DNA from: JBQCEE01 sp051960575
GTDB lineage: Bacteria; Actinomycetota; Actinomycetes; Mycobacteriales; Jatrophihabitantaceae
DNA length: 18,776 bases
Reading direction: 5' to 3'
NCBI RefSeq assembly: GCF_051960575.1
Contig: NZ_JBQCEE010000101.1
Coordinates: 1-18,776 of the forward strand
Shown here: positions 1 to 7,900 of the stretch, one piece after another
How the letters are laid out: each line of letters opens with the position of its first letter
How positions within the stretch are numbered: the stretch's first letter is position 1
Translations under genes and position numbers: made by a program
The notes under the pieces: generated by a model
Told to the model about the DNA's origin: nothing
The model's input: the letters and a program-made list of their open reading frames with translations, nothing else
Databases searched by the model: none

Positions 1-76
1 GCCCGCGCGGCCCCGCCGGGGGGGGGGGGGGGGGCGCGGCGGGCCGCCCGGGGACCGAACGGGGGGGGGGGGGGGG
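1..76. other. Low-complexity poly-G contig end
   Basis: This stretch is almost only G and C, with runs of 17 G (18-34) and 16 G (61-76). The rimM reading frame, which matches its family well up to position 81, becomes a proline/alanine string as soon as it enters the run. That is what unreliable sequence looks like, not a gene. I see no other feature here and would not trust the bases. Confidence 0.75.
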
Positions 77-158
77 CCGCCCACGGCTCGACGAAGACGT
101 CGCCGCGCACGCCGCGGGCCTTGCCGACACGGCCGACGGCGATGAGCTCGTCGGACAA
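77..158 (-). CDS. rimM: Ribosome maturation factor RimM, N-terminal fragment
   Basis: RimM assists late assembly of the 30S subunit, mainly the head around S19. Only the first 26 or so residues are readable. They contain the RimM N-terminal signature (AVGRVGKARGVRGDVFVEPW), which begins the first beta-barrel domain. The start chosen is TTG at 158; no ATG or GTG occurs in frame nearby upstream, and the TTG lies one base after the khpA stop (TGA-C-TTG). Position right after rpsP and khpA is the normal actinobacterial order, in which trmD usually follows. The frame is lost in the poly-G run, so the gene is cut by the contig end or by bad sequence. The family call is firm; the TTG start is probable. 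Confidence 0.82.
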
Positions 159-159
159 G

Positions 160-408
160 TCAGCGCCGGTCGGTGTCCACGACGTCGACCCGGATGCCCT
201 TGTACCCGGCCGACGCGCCGACGCCGGAGATGACCTGGCGCAGCGCCTTGGCGGTACGCCCCGACCGGCCGATGACCCGGCCGAGGTCGTCGGGGTGCAC
301 CCGGATCTCGAGCCGCTGCCCGCGCCGGTTGTCGATCAGGTCGACGCGGACGTCGTCGGGGTGGTCGACGATGCCGCGCACCAGGTGCTCGAGGGCCTCC
401 TCGAGCAC
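160..408 (-). CDS. khpA: KH-domain RNA-binding protein KhpA
   Basis: This is a single KH domain of 82 residues, the usual size of KhpA (YlqC/Rv2908c type), a cytoplasmic RNA-binding protein that in other bacteria partners with KhpB/EloR. The GxxG loop that contacts RNA is intact: VIGRSGRTAKALR, at about residues 45-57. The start is GTG at 408, one base downstream of the rpsP stop (TGA-C-GTG); its own stop is one base before the rimM TTG. This spacing implies translation by reinitiation on a shared transcript with rpsP. The C-terminal half (SAGYKGIRVDVVD) is also typical of the family. Nothing is missing. Confidence 0.93.
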   Translation of the reverse strand: MLEEALEHLVRGIVDHPDDVRVDLIDNRRGQRLEIRVHPDDLGRVIGRSGRTAKALRQVISGVGASAGYKGIRVDVVDTDRR

Positions 409-409
409 G

Positions 410-871
410 TCAGCCCTCGGTGCTCTCGGTCGCCGGCGCCTCGGCGGCCTCGGCGGCCGGCGCCTCGGTCTCGGCGGCGGCCTTGGCCGGGGCCTTCTTG
501 CGCGGCGTCGTCGCCTCGGCGACCGGCTCGTTGCCGACCGCGGCGAGGGCGGCGTTGAAGACCGACAGCTTGTCGGGCTTGGCCTCGGCCACCTTCATCG
601 GCTCGGGCGCGGGCAGGCCCTTGAACTTCTGCCAGTCGCCGGTGACCTTGAGGATCGCCTCGACGGCCTCGGTCGGCTGGGCGCCGACGCCGAGCCAGTA
701 GGCGGCGCGCTCGGCGTCGACCTTGATCACCGACGGGTCGTTCTTGGGGTGGTACTCGCCGATCGTCTCGATCGACCGGCCATCGCGCTTGGTGCGCGAG
801 TCGGCGACGACGATGCGGTAGTGCGGCTCACGCATCTTGCCCAGACGCATCAGCTTGATCTTGGTTGCCAC
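410..871 (-). CDS. rpsP: 30S ribosomal protein S16
   Basis: S16 is a 30S assembly protein that binds 16S rRNA. The 153-residue product starts ATKIKLMRLGKMREPHYRIVVAD after its GTG, the conserved S16 N-terminus, and continues with SRTKRDGRSIETIGEYHP. The globular part ends near residue 85. It is followed by a long tail rich in Ala, Glu, Pro and Lys (from about residue 115), as is common in actinobacterial S16 and longer than in enteric homologues. GTG at 871 is chosen because it begins the conserved domain and has a GGAG about 11 bases upstream; the frame stays open further upstream but that part resembles no S16. It is first in the rpsP-khpA-rimM operon. Confidence 0.97.
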   Translation of the reverse strand: MATKIKLMRLGKMREPHYRIVVADSRTKRDGRSIETIGEYHPKNDPSVIKVDAERAAYWLGVGAQPTEAVEAILKVTGDWQKFKGLPAPEPMKVAEAKPDKLSVFNAALAAVGNEPVAEATTPRKKAPAKAAAETEAPAAEAAEAPATESTEG

Positions 872-999
872 GGGCGGTAGAGCTCCAGACTGTGGGTCAC
901 GGTGGACGACCGCGCCGGGGTGGGGCACTCGGTGCGGCGGATCCGATGGTGGCGCGGTGCGGGGAGAGGGTCCGCAGCCGTGCCAGTACTCGACCGGTC

Positions 1000-1005
1000 A
1001 TTCTA
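1000..1005 (-). promoter_or_regulatory. Probable -10 box for the rpsP operon
   Basis: On the minus strand this reads TAGAAT, a good TANNNT hexamer, about 130 bases upstream of the rpsP start. It is the most A/T-rich spot in the gap between rpsP and the divergent glycosidase. I see no convincing -35 box. The leader would be about 120 nt, long enough to carry regulation of a ribosomal protein operon, though I found no clear structure. Confidence 0.4.
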
Positions 1006-1036
1006 GCCAGACGACCGGGGTGGTCGGGCCGCCGCC

Positions 1037-1042
1037 TAAGGT
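1037..1042 (+). promoter_or_regulatory. -10 box for a leaderless glycosidase transcript
   Basis: TAAGGT lies exactly 7 bases before the GTG at 1050. An identical hexamer with the same 7-base gap precedes the amidohydrolase start at 4894. This geometry puts the transcription start on the first base of the start codon. The same bases include a purine-rich AAGGTGAGG that could instead act as a ribosome binding site, so the leaderless reading is likely but not certain. Confidence 0.6.
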
Positions 1043-1049
1043 GAGGCCC

Positions 1050-2465
1050 GTGACCGCACCCATGATCTTCCCCGACGGCTTCACCTGGGGCGCCGCGACG
1101 GCGGCCTACCAGATCGAGGGGGCGGTGGACGAGGACGGCCGGGGCCCGTCCATCTGGGACACCTTCAGCGCCGAGCCGGGCCGCACGCTCAACGGCGACA
1201 CGGGCGCCGTCGCGTGCGACCACTACCACCGCGTCGACGACGACGTCGCGCTCATGGCCGAGCTCGGCCTGCAGGCGTACCGCTTCTCGGTCGCCTGGCC
1301 GCGCGTCGTCCCGACCGGTTCGGGCGCGGTCAACCAGCGCGGCGTCGACTTCTACAGCAGGCTGGTCGACCGGCTGCTCGAGCGTGGCATCGCGCCGGTG
1401 GCGACCCTCTACCACTGGGACCTCCCGCAGCCGCTGCAGGACGAGGGCGGCTGGACCAACCGCGACACCGCCGCCCGCTTCGCCGAGTACGCGAGCGTGA
1501 TGGGGCAGGCGCTGGGCGACCGGGTCGGTGTCTTCACGACGCTGAACGAGCCGTGGTGCTCGGCCTACCTCGGTTACGCCGTCGGCCTGCACGCCCCCGG
1601 GGTGCGCTCGAACCCCGCCGCGTACCGCGCGGTGCACCACCTCAACCTCGCCCACGGCCTCGGCACCACCGCCCTGCGCGCGGTGATCCCGTCCGGCGCC
1701 GAGGTGGCGCTGACGCTGAACACGGCGGCCGTGCGGCCCGCGACCCCCGACGACGTCGACGCCGCGCGGCACGTCGAGGGCATCTCGAACCGCGTCTTCC
1801 TCGACCCGGTGCTGCGCGGCGGCTACCCCGCCGACATCGTCGAGGACCTCAAGCACGTCACCGACTTCGGCTTCGTCCAGGACGGCGACCTCGCGGCGAT
1901 CAACGTGCCGGTCGACCGGATCGGCGTGAACTACTACTCCCCCACGCTCGTCGCGCACTCGACCCCCGAGCAGCGGGCGGCCGACCAGTCGGTGGTGAGC
2001 GACCCGCAGGCGTCGTCCGGGCCGTCGATGTACCCCGGCACGCACCTCGCCGTGTCGCTGCCGCAGCCGGGGCCGCACACCGCGATGGGCTGGCGCATCG
2101 AGCCGGGCGCCTTCACCGAACTGCTCACCGGCCTCCACCGCGGGTACCCCGGCACCCGCTGGATGGTCACCGAGAACGGCGCCGCGTTCGACGACGAGGT
2201 GTCCGCCGACGGCGCCGTGCACGACGCCGACCGGGTCGACTACCTGCGCGGCCACCTCGCCGCGGTGCACGACGCGATCAGCGCCGGCGTCGACATCAGT
2301 GCCTACTTCGTCTGGTCGCTGATGGACAACTTCGAGTGGGCGCTCGGGTACTCGAAGCGGTTCGGCGTGGTGCGCGTCGACTACGACACGCAGCGGCGCA
2401 CACCGAAGGACTCGGCGCTGTTCTACCGCGACGTCATCGCCGCGAACGGCCTCGCGACCGGCTGA
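1050..2465 (+). CDS. GH1 beta-glucosidase / beta-glycosidase
   Basis: This is a complete family 1 glycoside hydrolase (471 residues, normal length) expected to release glucose or related sugars from beta-glucosides by the retaining mechanism. It opens with the GH1 N-terminal signature (FTWGAATAAYQIEGA, residues 11-25). The acid/base glutamate is E167 in TLNEPW and the nucleophile is E375 in VTENG. The substrate-binding segment MDNFEWALGYSKRFG (425-439) is present. There is no signal peptide, so the enzyme is cytoplasmic and would act on imported di- or oligosaccharides. GTG 1050 is preferred because a TAAGGT box sits 7 bases upstream; ATG 1062 is the alternative. No sugar ABC transporter or regulator is adjacent, so substrate cannot be inferred from context. 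The bglA/bglB name is not assigned. Confidence 0.95.
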   Translation: MTAPMIFPDGFTWGAATAAYQIEGAVDEDGRGPSIWDTFSAEPGRTLNGDTGAVACDHYHRVDDDVALMAELGLQAYRFSVAWPRVVPTGSGAVNQRGVDFYSRLVDRLLERGIAPVATLYHWDLPQPLQDEGGWTNRDTAARFAEYASVMGQALGDRVGVFTTLNEPWCSAYLGYAVGLHAPGVRSNPAAYRAVHHLNLAHGLGTTALRAVIPSGAEVALTLNTAAVRPATPDDVDAARHVEGISNRVFLDPVLRGGYPADIVEDLKHVTDFGFVQDGDLAAINVPVDRIGVNYYSPTLVAHSTPEQRAADQSVVSDPQASSGPSMYPGTHLAVSLPQPGPHTAMGWRIEPGAFTELLTGLHRGYPGTRWMVTENGAAFDDEVSADGAVHDADRVDYLRGHLAAVHDAISAGVDISAYFVWSLMDNFEWALGYSKRFGVVRVDYDTQRRTPKDSALFYRDVIAANGLATG

Positions 2466-2468
2466 TCA
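2463..2468. other. Abutting convergent stop codons (TGATCA)
   Basis: The glycosidase TGA (2463-2465) and the reverse-strand TGA of the MFS gene (2466-2468) touch with no base between them and form the palindrome TGATCA. There is no room for a separate terminator for either gene, so each transcript must run into the 3' end of the other. Confidence 0.9.
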
Positions 2469-3791
2469 CGGCGTCGCCGCGGGCCCCTCGAGGTCACGGA
2501 TGTCGAACCACATCCGCCGCGTGACGCGCACCGGCACCATGTCGCCGGCGAGCTGGCGACGCATCGCCTCGGCGCGCACCCGCCGGTACCAGGTGGCCAG
2601 CTGCACGAGCCCGAGCGACTGCACGGCGACGAGCACCAGCAGGGCCAGCCGCATCGCGTGCGCGCCGGCGCCGCCCTGCGCGTCGAGCACGAGCCCGAAC
2701 GCCACCGCGGCGACCGACGTCGCGGCGAAGCCGCCGACGTTCACGACACCGGACGCGGTGCCGAGCGTCGCGGGCGGGTTGTAGTCGCGCGCGACCGCGA
2801 AGGCCGCCATCGACGCCGGGCCGCCGATCAGCATGAGCACGAAGATCGTCGCGACGACGACCTTGGACGGATGGTCGCCGAGCCCGAGGACGATGACGAG
2901 GAGCGCGACGACGGTGCCGCCCGAGACGCCGAGGCCGAACGGGATGCGGCTGGCCGGCCAGTGCCCGATCAGCGCGCCGACGGCCGGGTTGGCGAGGCCC
3001 GAGACGATGACGCCGATCATCAGCAGCGTGCTCGCGGCACCGGCGCTGAAGCCCACGCCCTGCACGAGGTAGGGCTGCCCCCATAGCACCATGAGCGGCG
3101 TCGCGGACGCCATGCAGGTGAAGTGCACCCAGAAGCCGAGGCGCGTGCCGGGGATCGCCCACGCGGCCCGCACCCGCCGCGCGACGTTGCGGGCGGTCGG
3201 GCGCAGCTTGTCGCGGGCGATGCGCACGGGCAACGGCGTCGGGTCGTGCACCAGCAGGGCCACCCCGACCGCGCCCGCGAGGGAGGCGATGGCGGCGGTG
3301 AGGAAGCCGGTCGTCCAGCCCTCGCCGCGCAGCAGCGCGTTGAGCGGCAGCGTCGCCAGCACGTTGCCGATCGTGCCCATCACCGCGGTGAGCGCGACGA
3401 GCAACGGGTAGCGCCGCGCGCTGAAGTGGGTGGCGGCGTAGCGCAGCGTGCTGACGAAGGTGAGCGCGTCACCGAGGCCGAGCAGCGCCCGGGCCACGAG
3501 CGCGAGGGCGAAGACGTGCACGAACGCGAACGCCAGCTGCGCGACGCCGAGGATGGTCGCCGCGGCGATGAGCATGCGGCGCGGGCCGTATCGGTCGACC
3601 AGGATGCCGGTCGGGATCTGCATGGCGGCGTACACGCCGATCTGCAGCAGCACGAAGGTCGACAGCGCGCCCGGCCCGATGTGGAAGCGCCGTTCGGCGA
3701 TGAGGCCGGCGACGCCGAGCGAGCTGCGGTTGAAGACGGCGAGCAGGTACACGGTCGCCGCGAGCACCCAGCCGCGGTATGCCCGGTTCAT
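2466..3791 (-). CDS. MFS transporter
   Basis: A 441-residue major facilitator superfamily permease with about twelve hydrophobic segments. The first begins at residue 8 and the last ends near residue 405, followed by a basic cytoplasmic tail of about 35 residues. MFS motif A is clear at residues 62-72 (GILVDRYGPRR) between helices 2 and 3. The central loop, about residues 180-220, is charged as expected. ATG at 3791 is chosen because GAGGGAG lies just upstream and the hydrophobic domain begins at once; the longer open frame upstream overlaps the amidohydrolase and is not MFS-like. It follows the amidohydrolase by 23 bases and is probably co-transcribed. Substrate is unknown; import of the amidohydrolase substrate, such as a peptide or cyclic amide, is a guess from context. 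Confidence 0.9.
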   Translation of the reverse strand: MNRAYRGWVLAATVYLLAVFNRSSLGVAGLIAERRFHIGPGALSTFVLLQIGVYAAMQIPTGILVDRYGPRRMLIAAATILGVAQLAFAFVHVFALALVARALLGLGDALTFVSTLRYAATHFSARRYPLLVALTAVMGTIGNVLATLPLNALLRGEGWTTGFLTAAIASLAGAVGVALLVHDPTPLPVRIARDKLRPTARNVARRVRAAWAIPGTRLGFWVHFTCMASATPLMVLWGQPYLVQGVGFSAGAASTLLMIGVIVSGLANPAVGALIGHWPASRIPFGLGVSGGTVVALLVIVLGLGDHPSKVVVATIFVLMLIGGPASMAAFAVARDYNPPATLGTASGVVNVGGFAATSVAAVAFGLVLDAQGGAGAHAMRLALLVLVAVQSLGLVQLATWYRRVRAEAMRRQLAGDMVPVRVTRRMWFDIRDLEGPAATP

Positions 3792-3814
3792 CGCTCCCTC
3801 GCCGTTCACACCGG

Positions 3815-4894
3815 TCAGGCCACCACGCGGCCGCGCAGCACCGTGCGGCGCACCGACCAGAGCGCGGCCAGCGTGCGGCGCGGATCCTCGGCGAACACGA
3901 GCAGGTCGGCCTCGGCGCCCTCCTCGAGGCCGCGCAGCCCGAGCCACTCGCGTCCGCGCCACGAGGCCTGGGCGACGACGTCGTCCTGCGGGATGCCGGC
4001 GCCGACCAGCGCGCGGATCTCGTCGCGCACCAGCCCGTGCGGCAGCGAGCCGCCGGCGTCGGTGCCGGTGTAGACGGGGATGCCGGCCTCCCACGCGGCG
4101 CGGATGCGCTCGCGGTTGGTGGCGTAGAGCGAGCGCATGTGGGCGGCGTAGACGGGGAACTTCGCGGCACCGGCGAGCGCGATGGACGGGAAGTTGTCGA
4201 TGTTCACCAGCGTCGGGACGATGGCGCAGCCCGCCTCGAGGGCGGCCGGGATCAGCTCGTCGGTGAGGCCGGTGCCGTGCTCGATCGAGTCGATGCCCGC
4301 AGCGATGAGGCCGGGCAGCGCGTCCTCGCCGAAGACGTGCGCGGCGACGCGGGCGCCGAGTTCGTGGGCACGGTCGACGGCCTGCTTGAGCACGTCGTCC
4401 GGCCAGACGGGCGCCAGGTCGCCGGTGCTGCGGTCGATCCAGTCGGCGGCGAGTTTGACCCAGCCGTCGCTCCACGCCGCCTGCCGCTCGACCTCCGCGA
4501 CGAGCTGGTCGGGCTCGATCTCGACGCCGAGGTCGCGGATGTAGCGCTTGGGACGGGCGATGTGGCGGCCCGCGCGGATCAGCCGAGGCAGGTCGTCGCG
4601 CTGCTGGATCGCGCGGTTGTCGACCGGCGAGCCGGCGTCGCGCAGCAGCAGGGCGCCGGCGGCGAGGTCGAGCCGGGCCTGCTCGACCATCGCGTCCAAC
4701 GTGTTGAGGTGGCCGCCGCCCTCGGCCAGCCCGATGTGGCAGTGGGCGTCGATGAAGCCGGGCAGCACCCAGCCGCCGTCGGCGATGGTGTCGCTGTCGC
4801 CGGACGGCCGGGTGAAGGTCAGGCGACCGTCGACGATCCAGGCGTCGCGCTCGGTCTCGTCTGGCAGGAACACGCCACGCAGGTGCATCGCCAC
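3815..4894 (-). CDS. Metal-dependent amidohydrolase, imidazolonepropionase-like
   Basis: A 359-residue amidohydrolase-superfamily enzyme, predicted to hydrolyse an amide, peptide or ring bond with a binuclear metal centre in a TIM barrel. Every metal ligand expected for the two-metal subtype is visible: H51 and H53 in DAHCH, K148 in GWVKLAADW (the carbamylated lysine), H186, H206 in IEHGTG, and D279 in GTDAGG. Small beta-sandwich segments flank the barrel (residues 1-45 and the C-terminus ending LRGRVVA). It resembles the imidazolonepropionase-like and Xaa-Pro dipeptidase-like groups, not urease or dihydroorotase. GTG 4894 is supported by a TAAGGT box exactly 7 bases upstream. No hut genes are adjacent, so a histidine-degradation role is not supported. 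The MFS gene downstream probably shares the transcript. Confidence 0.9.
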   Translation of the reverse strand: MAMHLRGVFLPDETERDAWIVDGRLTFTRPSGDSDTIADGGWVLPGFIDAHCHIGLAEGGGHLNTLDAMVEQARLDLAAGALLLRDAGSPVDNRAIQQRDDLPRLIRAGRHIARPKRYIRDLGVEIEPDQLVAEVERQAAWSDGWVKLAADWIDRSTGDLAPVWPDDVLKQAVDRAHELGARVAAHVFGEDALPGLIAAGIDSIEHGTGLTDELIPAALEAGCAIVPTLVNIDNFPSIALAGAAKFPVYAAHMRSLYATNRERIRAAWEAGIPVYTGTDAGGSLPHGLVRDEIRALVGAGIPQDDVVAQASWRGREWLGLRGLEEGAEADLLVFAEDPRRTLAALWSVRRTVLRGRVVA

Positions 4895-4901
4895 TGGCCC
4901 G

Positions 4902-4907
4902 ACCTTA
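4902..4907 (-). promoter_or_regulatory. -10 box for a leaderless amidohydrolase transcript
   Basis: The minus strand reads TAAGGT followed by 7 bases and then the GTG start at 4894, identical in sequence and spacing to the glycosidase promoter at 1037. It lies in the 43-base gap after the secreted repeat protein gene, so the amidohydrolase-MFS pair probably has its own start of transcription. Confidence 0.6.
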
Positions 4908-4937
4908 GTCGCCGCTGCCCCGCCGTCCGTGGCGGCG

Positions 4938-7900
4938 TCAGCGCACCACCTTCAGCGTCAGCAGGTGCACGACACCGCCGACCTTCACCCCCACGATCCA
5001 CACGCTGTTGACCCGCATCGTCGACCTGATCGTCAACGTCGCCGACCAGGCCGGGTCGCCACCGAGCACCCCGGCGCGCGCCATCGCCGCCCCGCTGCCG
5101 CTCGGCCGCCTCGGGGACGCCACCGGCGCGAGCCAACGCGGCGCCGCGGGCCCGACGGCCATCAGCTTGTAGCTGTGGCCGGCCCGGACGGCCGAGACCC
5201 CCTTCACCGGCGTCACGCCGGCGACGAAGTACGGCAGCACCGTGTACGTGCCGGTCACCGTGCGGCTGTTGCCCGCGCGGTCGGATGCGGTCGCGCGGTA
5301 GGTGACCGTCGTGCCCGCGAGCCTGGTCGAGACGCTGCAGGAGGCGACCCCTGAGGCCGTGTCCGAGCCGGTGCAGGTCGCCTTCGGCGCGGCGCCGAGG
5401 TAGGTCGCGCCGCCCCTGACCCCCCGCACTGTGATGGCCGGCGCCGTGCGGTCGATGGCGATGTTCGGCACCGTCACGACCGCGAGCCCGCCGTCGTCGG
5501 CGTGCACGGTGCGGGTCACCGACTGTCCGGCGCCGTCGGTCGAGAGCACGACCGGCGACGGGCACGGGTCGAGCAGTGCGCCGCTGCCCGGGGTGCAGGT
5601 GAAGGTGATCGACACCGCGCTGCGGTACCAGCCCGACAGGGTCCGCGGCACCAGCGACGACACCGTGGCAGTGACCGTCGGGTCGGTGCGGGCCGTCGAG
5701 TCGCCGGACGCGAGGAAGTCGCCGTCGCCCCCGTAGCTGACCGAGACGTGGTGGATGCCCGTCGGCAGCGTCGCGGCGAGCGTCGCGACGCCGTGCACCA
5801 GCGGTGCGCTGCCGAGCGCGGTGCGCCCGTCGAGCAGGAACGCCGCGCTGCCGGTGGGCGTCCCGGCACCGGGGTCGACCGCGCTGACGACCGCGACCAC
5901 CGTGGACGGCCGCACCTGCAGCACCGTGGTCGTCCCGGCCTGGCCCACGGTGAGCGGCTGCGTGCCGCTCGACGGCGCATCGACGGCCGGGTCGGCCGGC
6001 GCGAACGTCGCGCCCACGACGTGCGGGCCGGCGGACGGCGCGTGGCCGAGGCCGTCGGTCAGCACACCGCTGACTGCCTGGCCCTGCACGACCGGCACCG
6101 GCAGGCCGGTGTCCTGGCCGTCGACGGTGAACTGCACGGTGCCGGTCGCGCCACCGCCGACGGTGGCGGTCGCCGTCACGGACTGCCCGAAGACCGGCTG
6201 GTCGAGCGAGGTCGTGACCGTCACGACCGGCTGGTAGGGGTGCACCGGGAAGGACACCCGCTGCGTCGGCGCGGCCGCGTAATCGGTCGACGCGGCCTGG
6301 TCGACGTCGATGACGCACTGCCCCTGACGGGCCAGGGCGACGACGCCGTTGTCGGGGTCGACCGAGCACGTGCCCGCGTCGCTCGTGGCGTCGACGGAGA
6401 ACGTGACCGGCCGGCCGGACGGGCCGCCGATGGCCCCGACCGTCGCGACGGTCCTGGCGGTGCCGGCGGACGGGGCCGTCGCGATGGTGATGCTCTGCGC
6501 GCCCTGGCCGACGGTGATGTCCTGCTCGGCGGTGGCGTCGGCCCAGATCGCGTCGCCGGGCTCGAAGGCGACCACCGTGCACGTGCCGACGTGCACGAAG
6601 CTGATGAGACCACCGGCGACCGTGCAGGCCCCGTTCGGGACGTCGACGCCGAACAGCACCGCGTTCCCGGACTCGCCGAGGGCCGCGGCCGGTCGATAGC
6701 CGGCGTCCCCGACCGTCGCGTGCAGCGGTGCGGCACTGGTGATGGTCATCGTCTGCGGCGTCTTGTCGACCGAGAAGGTCTGCTGCACCGGCGACGCGAC
6801 CGCCCAGTCGGCGTTGCCGGCCTGGTTCGCGATCACGGTGCACGGTCCTTCGCCGCTGAACACGATGGTGGCGCCGTTGACGGAGCAGGGACCCGCCGGG
6901 TCACCGACGCTCAGCACGACCGGCAGCCCCGAGCCACCGGCGACGACGACCGGGCGGTACGGGGCGCCACCGGCGCCCGCGTGCGGTGCCGGCGAGATGA
7001 TGCTCAGCACCTGCAGGCCGGGCGCGACCGGGAAGCTCTGCCGCACGGTGCTCGGCAGGTGGTCGGCGTCGCCGGCCTGGGTGGCCACGAGCGTGCAGAT
7101 CGTCGCGTGCACGAAAGTGACCATGCCGGTCGGGTCCATCGTGCACCCGGTCGCCGACGGATCGGTCGTGACGGTGATCGGCGCACCGCTCGTGCCGCTC
7201 GTGATGTGCGGGGTGTACGGCTCGGTGCCGACCTGCGCGTCCGACACGTCGTCCACGATGGCGAGCGGCTGCGGTCCCCGGCCGACGGTGAAGGACTGCT
7301 GCGCGACGCCGGGGTGCCCGCTCTGCTGGGCGACCACGAGGCACGTGGTGGCGTGCACGAACGAGACGACACCGCTGCCGTCGATCGTGCAGCCGGTCGA
7401 CGACGGGTCGACCGAGTAGACCATCGGGTCGCCGGACAGGTCGCCGGCGGCGACCGGTGTGTAGGTCGGGCCGCCGACGACGGCCGCCGGGGGTGTCGAG
7501 AGGAAGACGATCGCGCCGTCGGTCGGGTGCACCGCGAAGGTCTGCTGCGTCTCGGCGTCGGCGAAGTCGCCGTTGCCGGCCTCGGTGAAGGTGAGGATGC
7601 AGGAGCCGGCCGAGAGGAACGACACGACGCCGCCGGTGATCGCGCAGACGGCGGTGGCGGCCGGGTCGACCGCGACGGACACCGGATTGCCCGAGGCGCC
7701 CGCGGTGACGACGGGCGTGTACGGGGCACCGCCGACCAGGGCGCCGGTCGGCGCGGGGCCGACGCCGATGTACTGCGACTGCCCGACGAGCGACTGCCCC
7801 TCGGCCTTGCGCTGGCTGTCGTCGCCCCAGCAGAAGGTCGTGCCGTCGGTGACGATGCCGCAGACGTGACCCGATCCGCTCGACAGTGCGGCGAAGGTGA

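Noticed and set aside
897..2270. A minus-strand open frame opposite the glycosidase
   Set aside because: Shadow of the GH1 gene; the product is His/Arg/Val-rich noise, and both GH1 catalytic motifs are on the plus strand.
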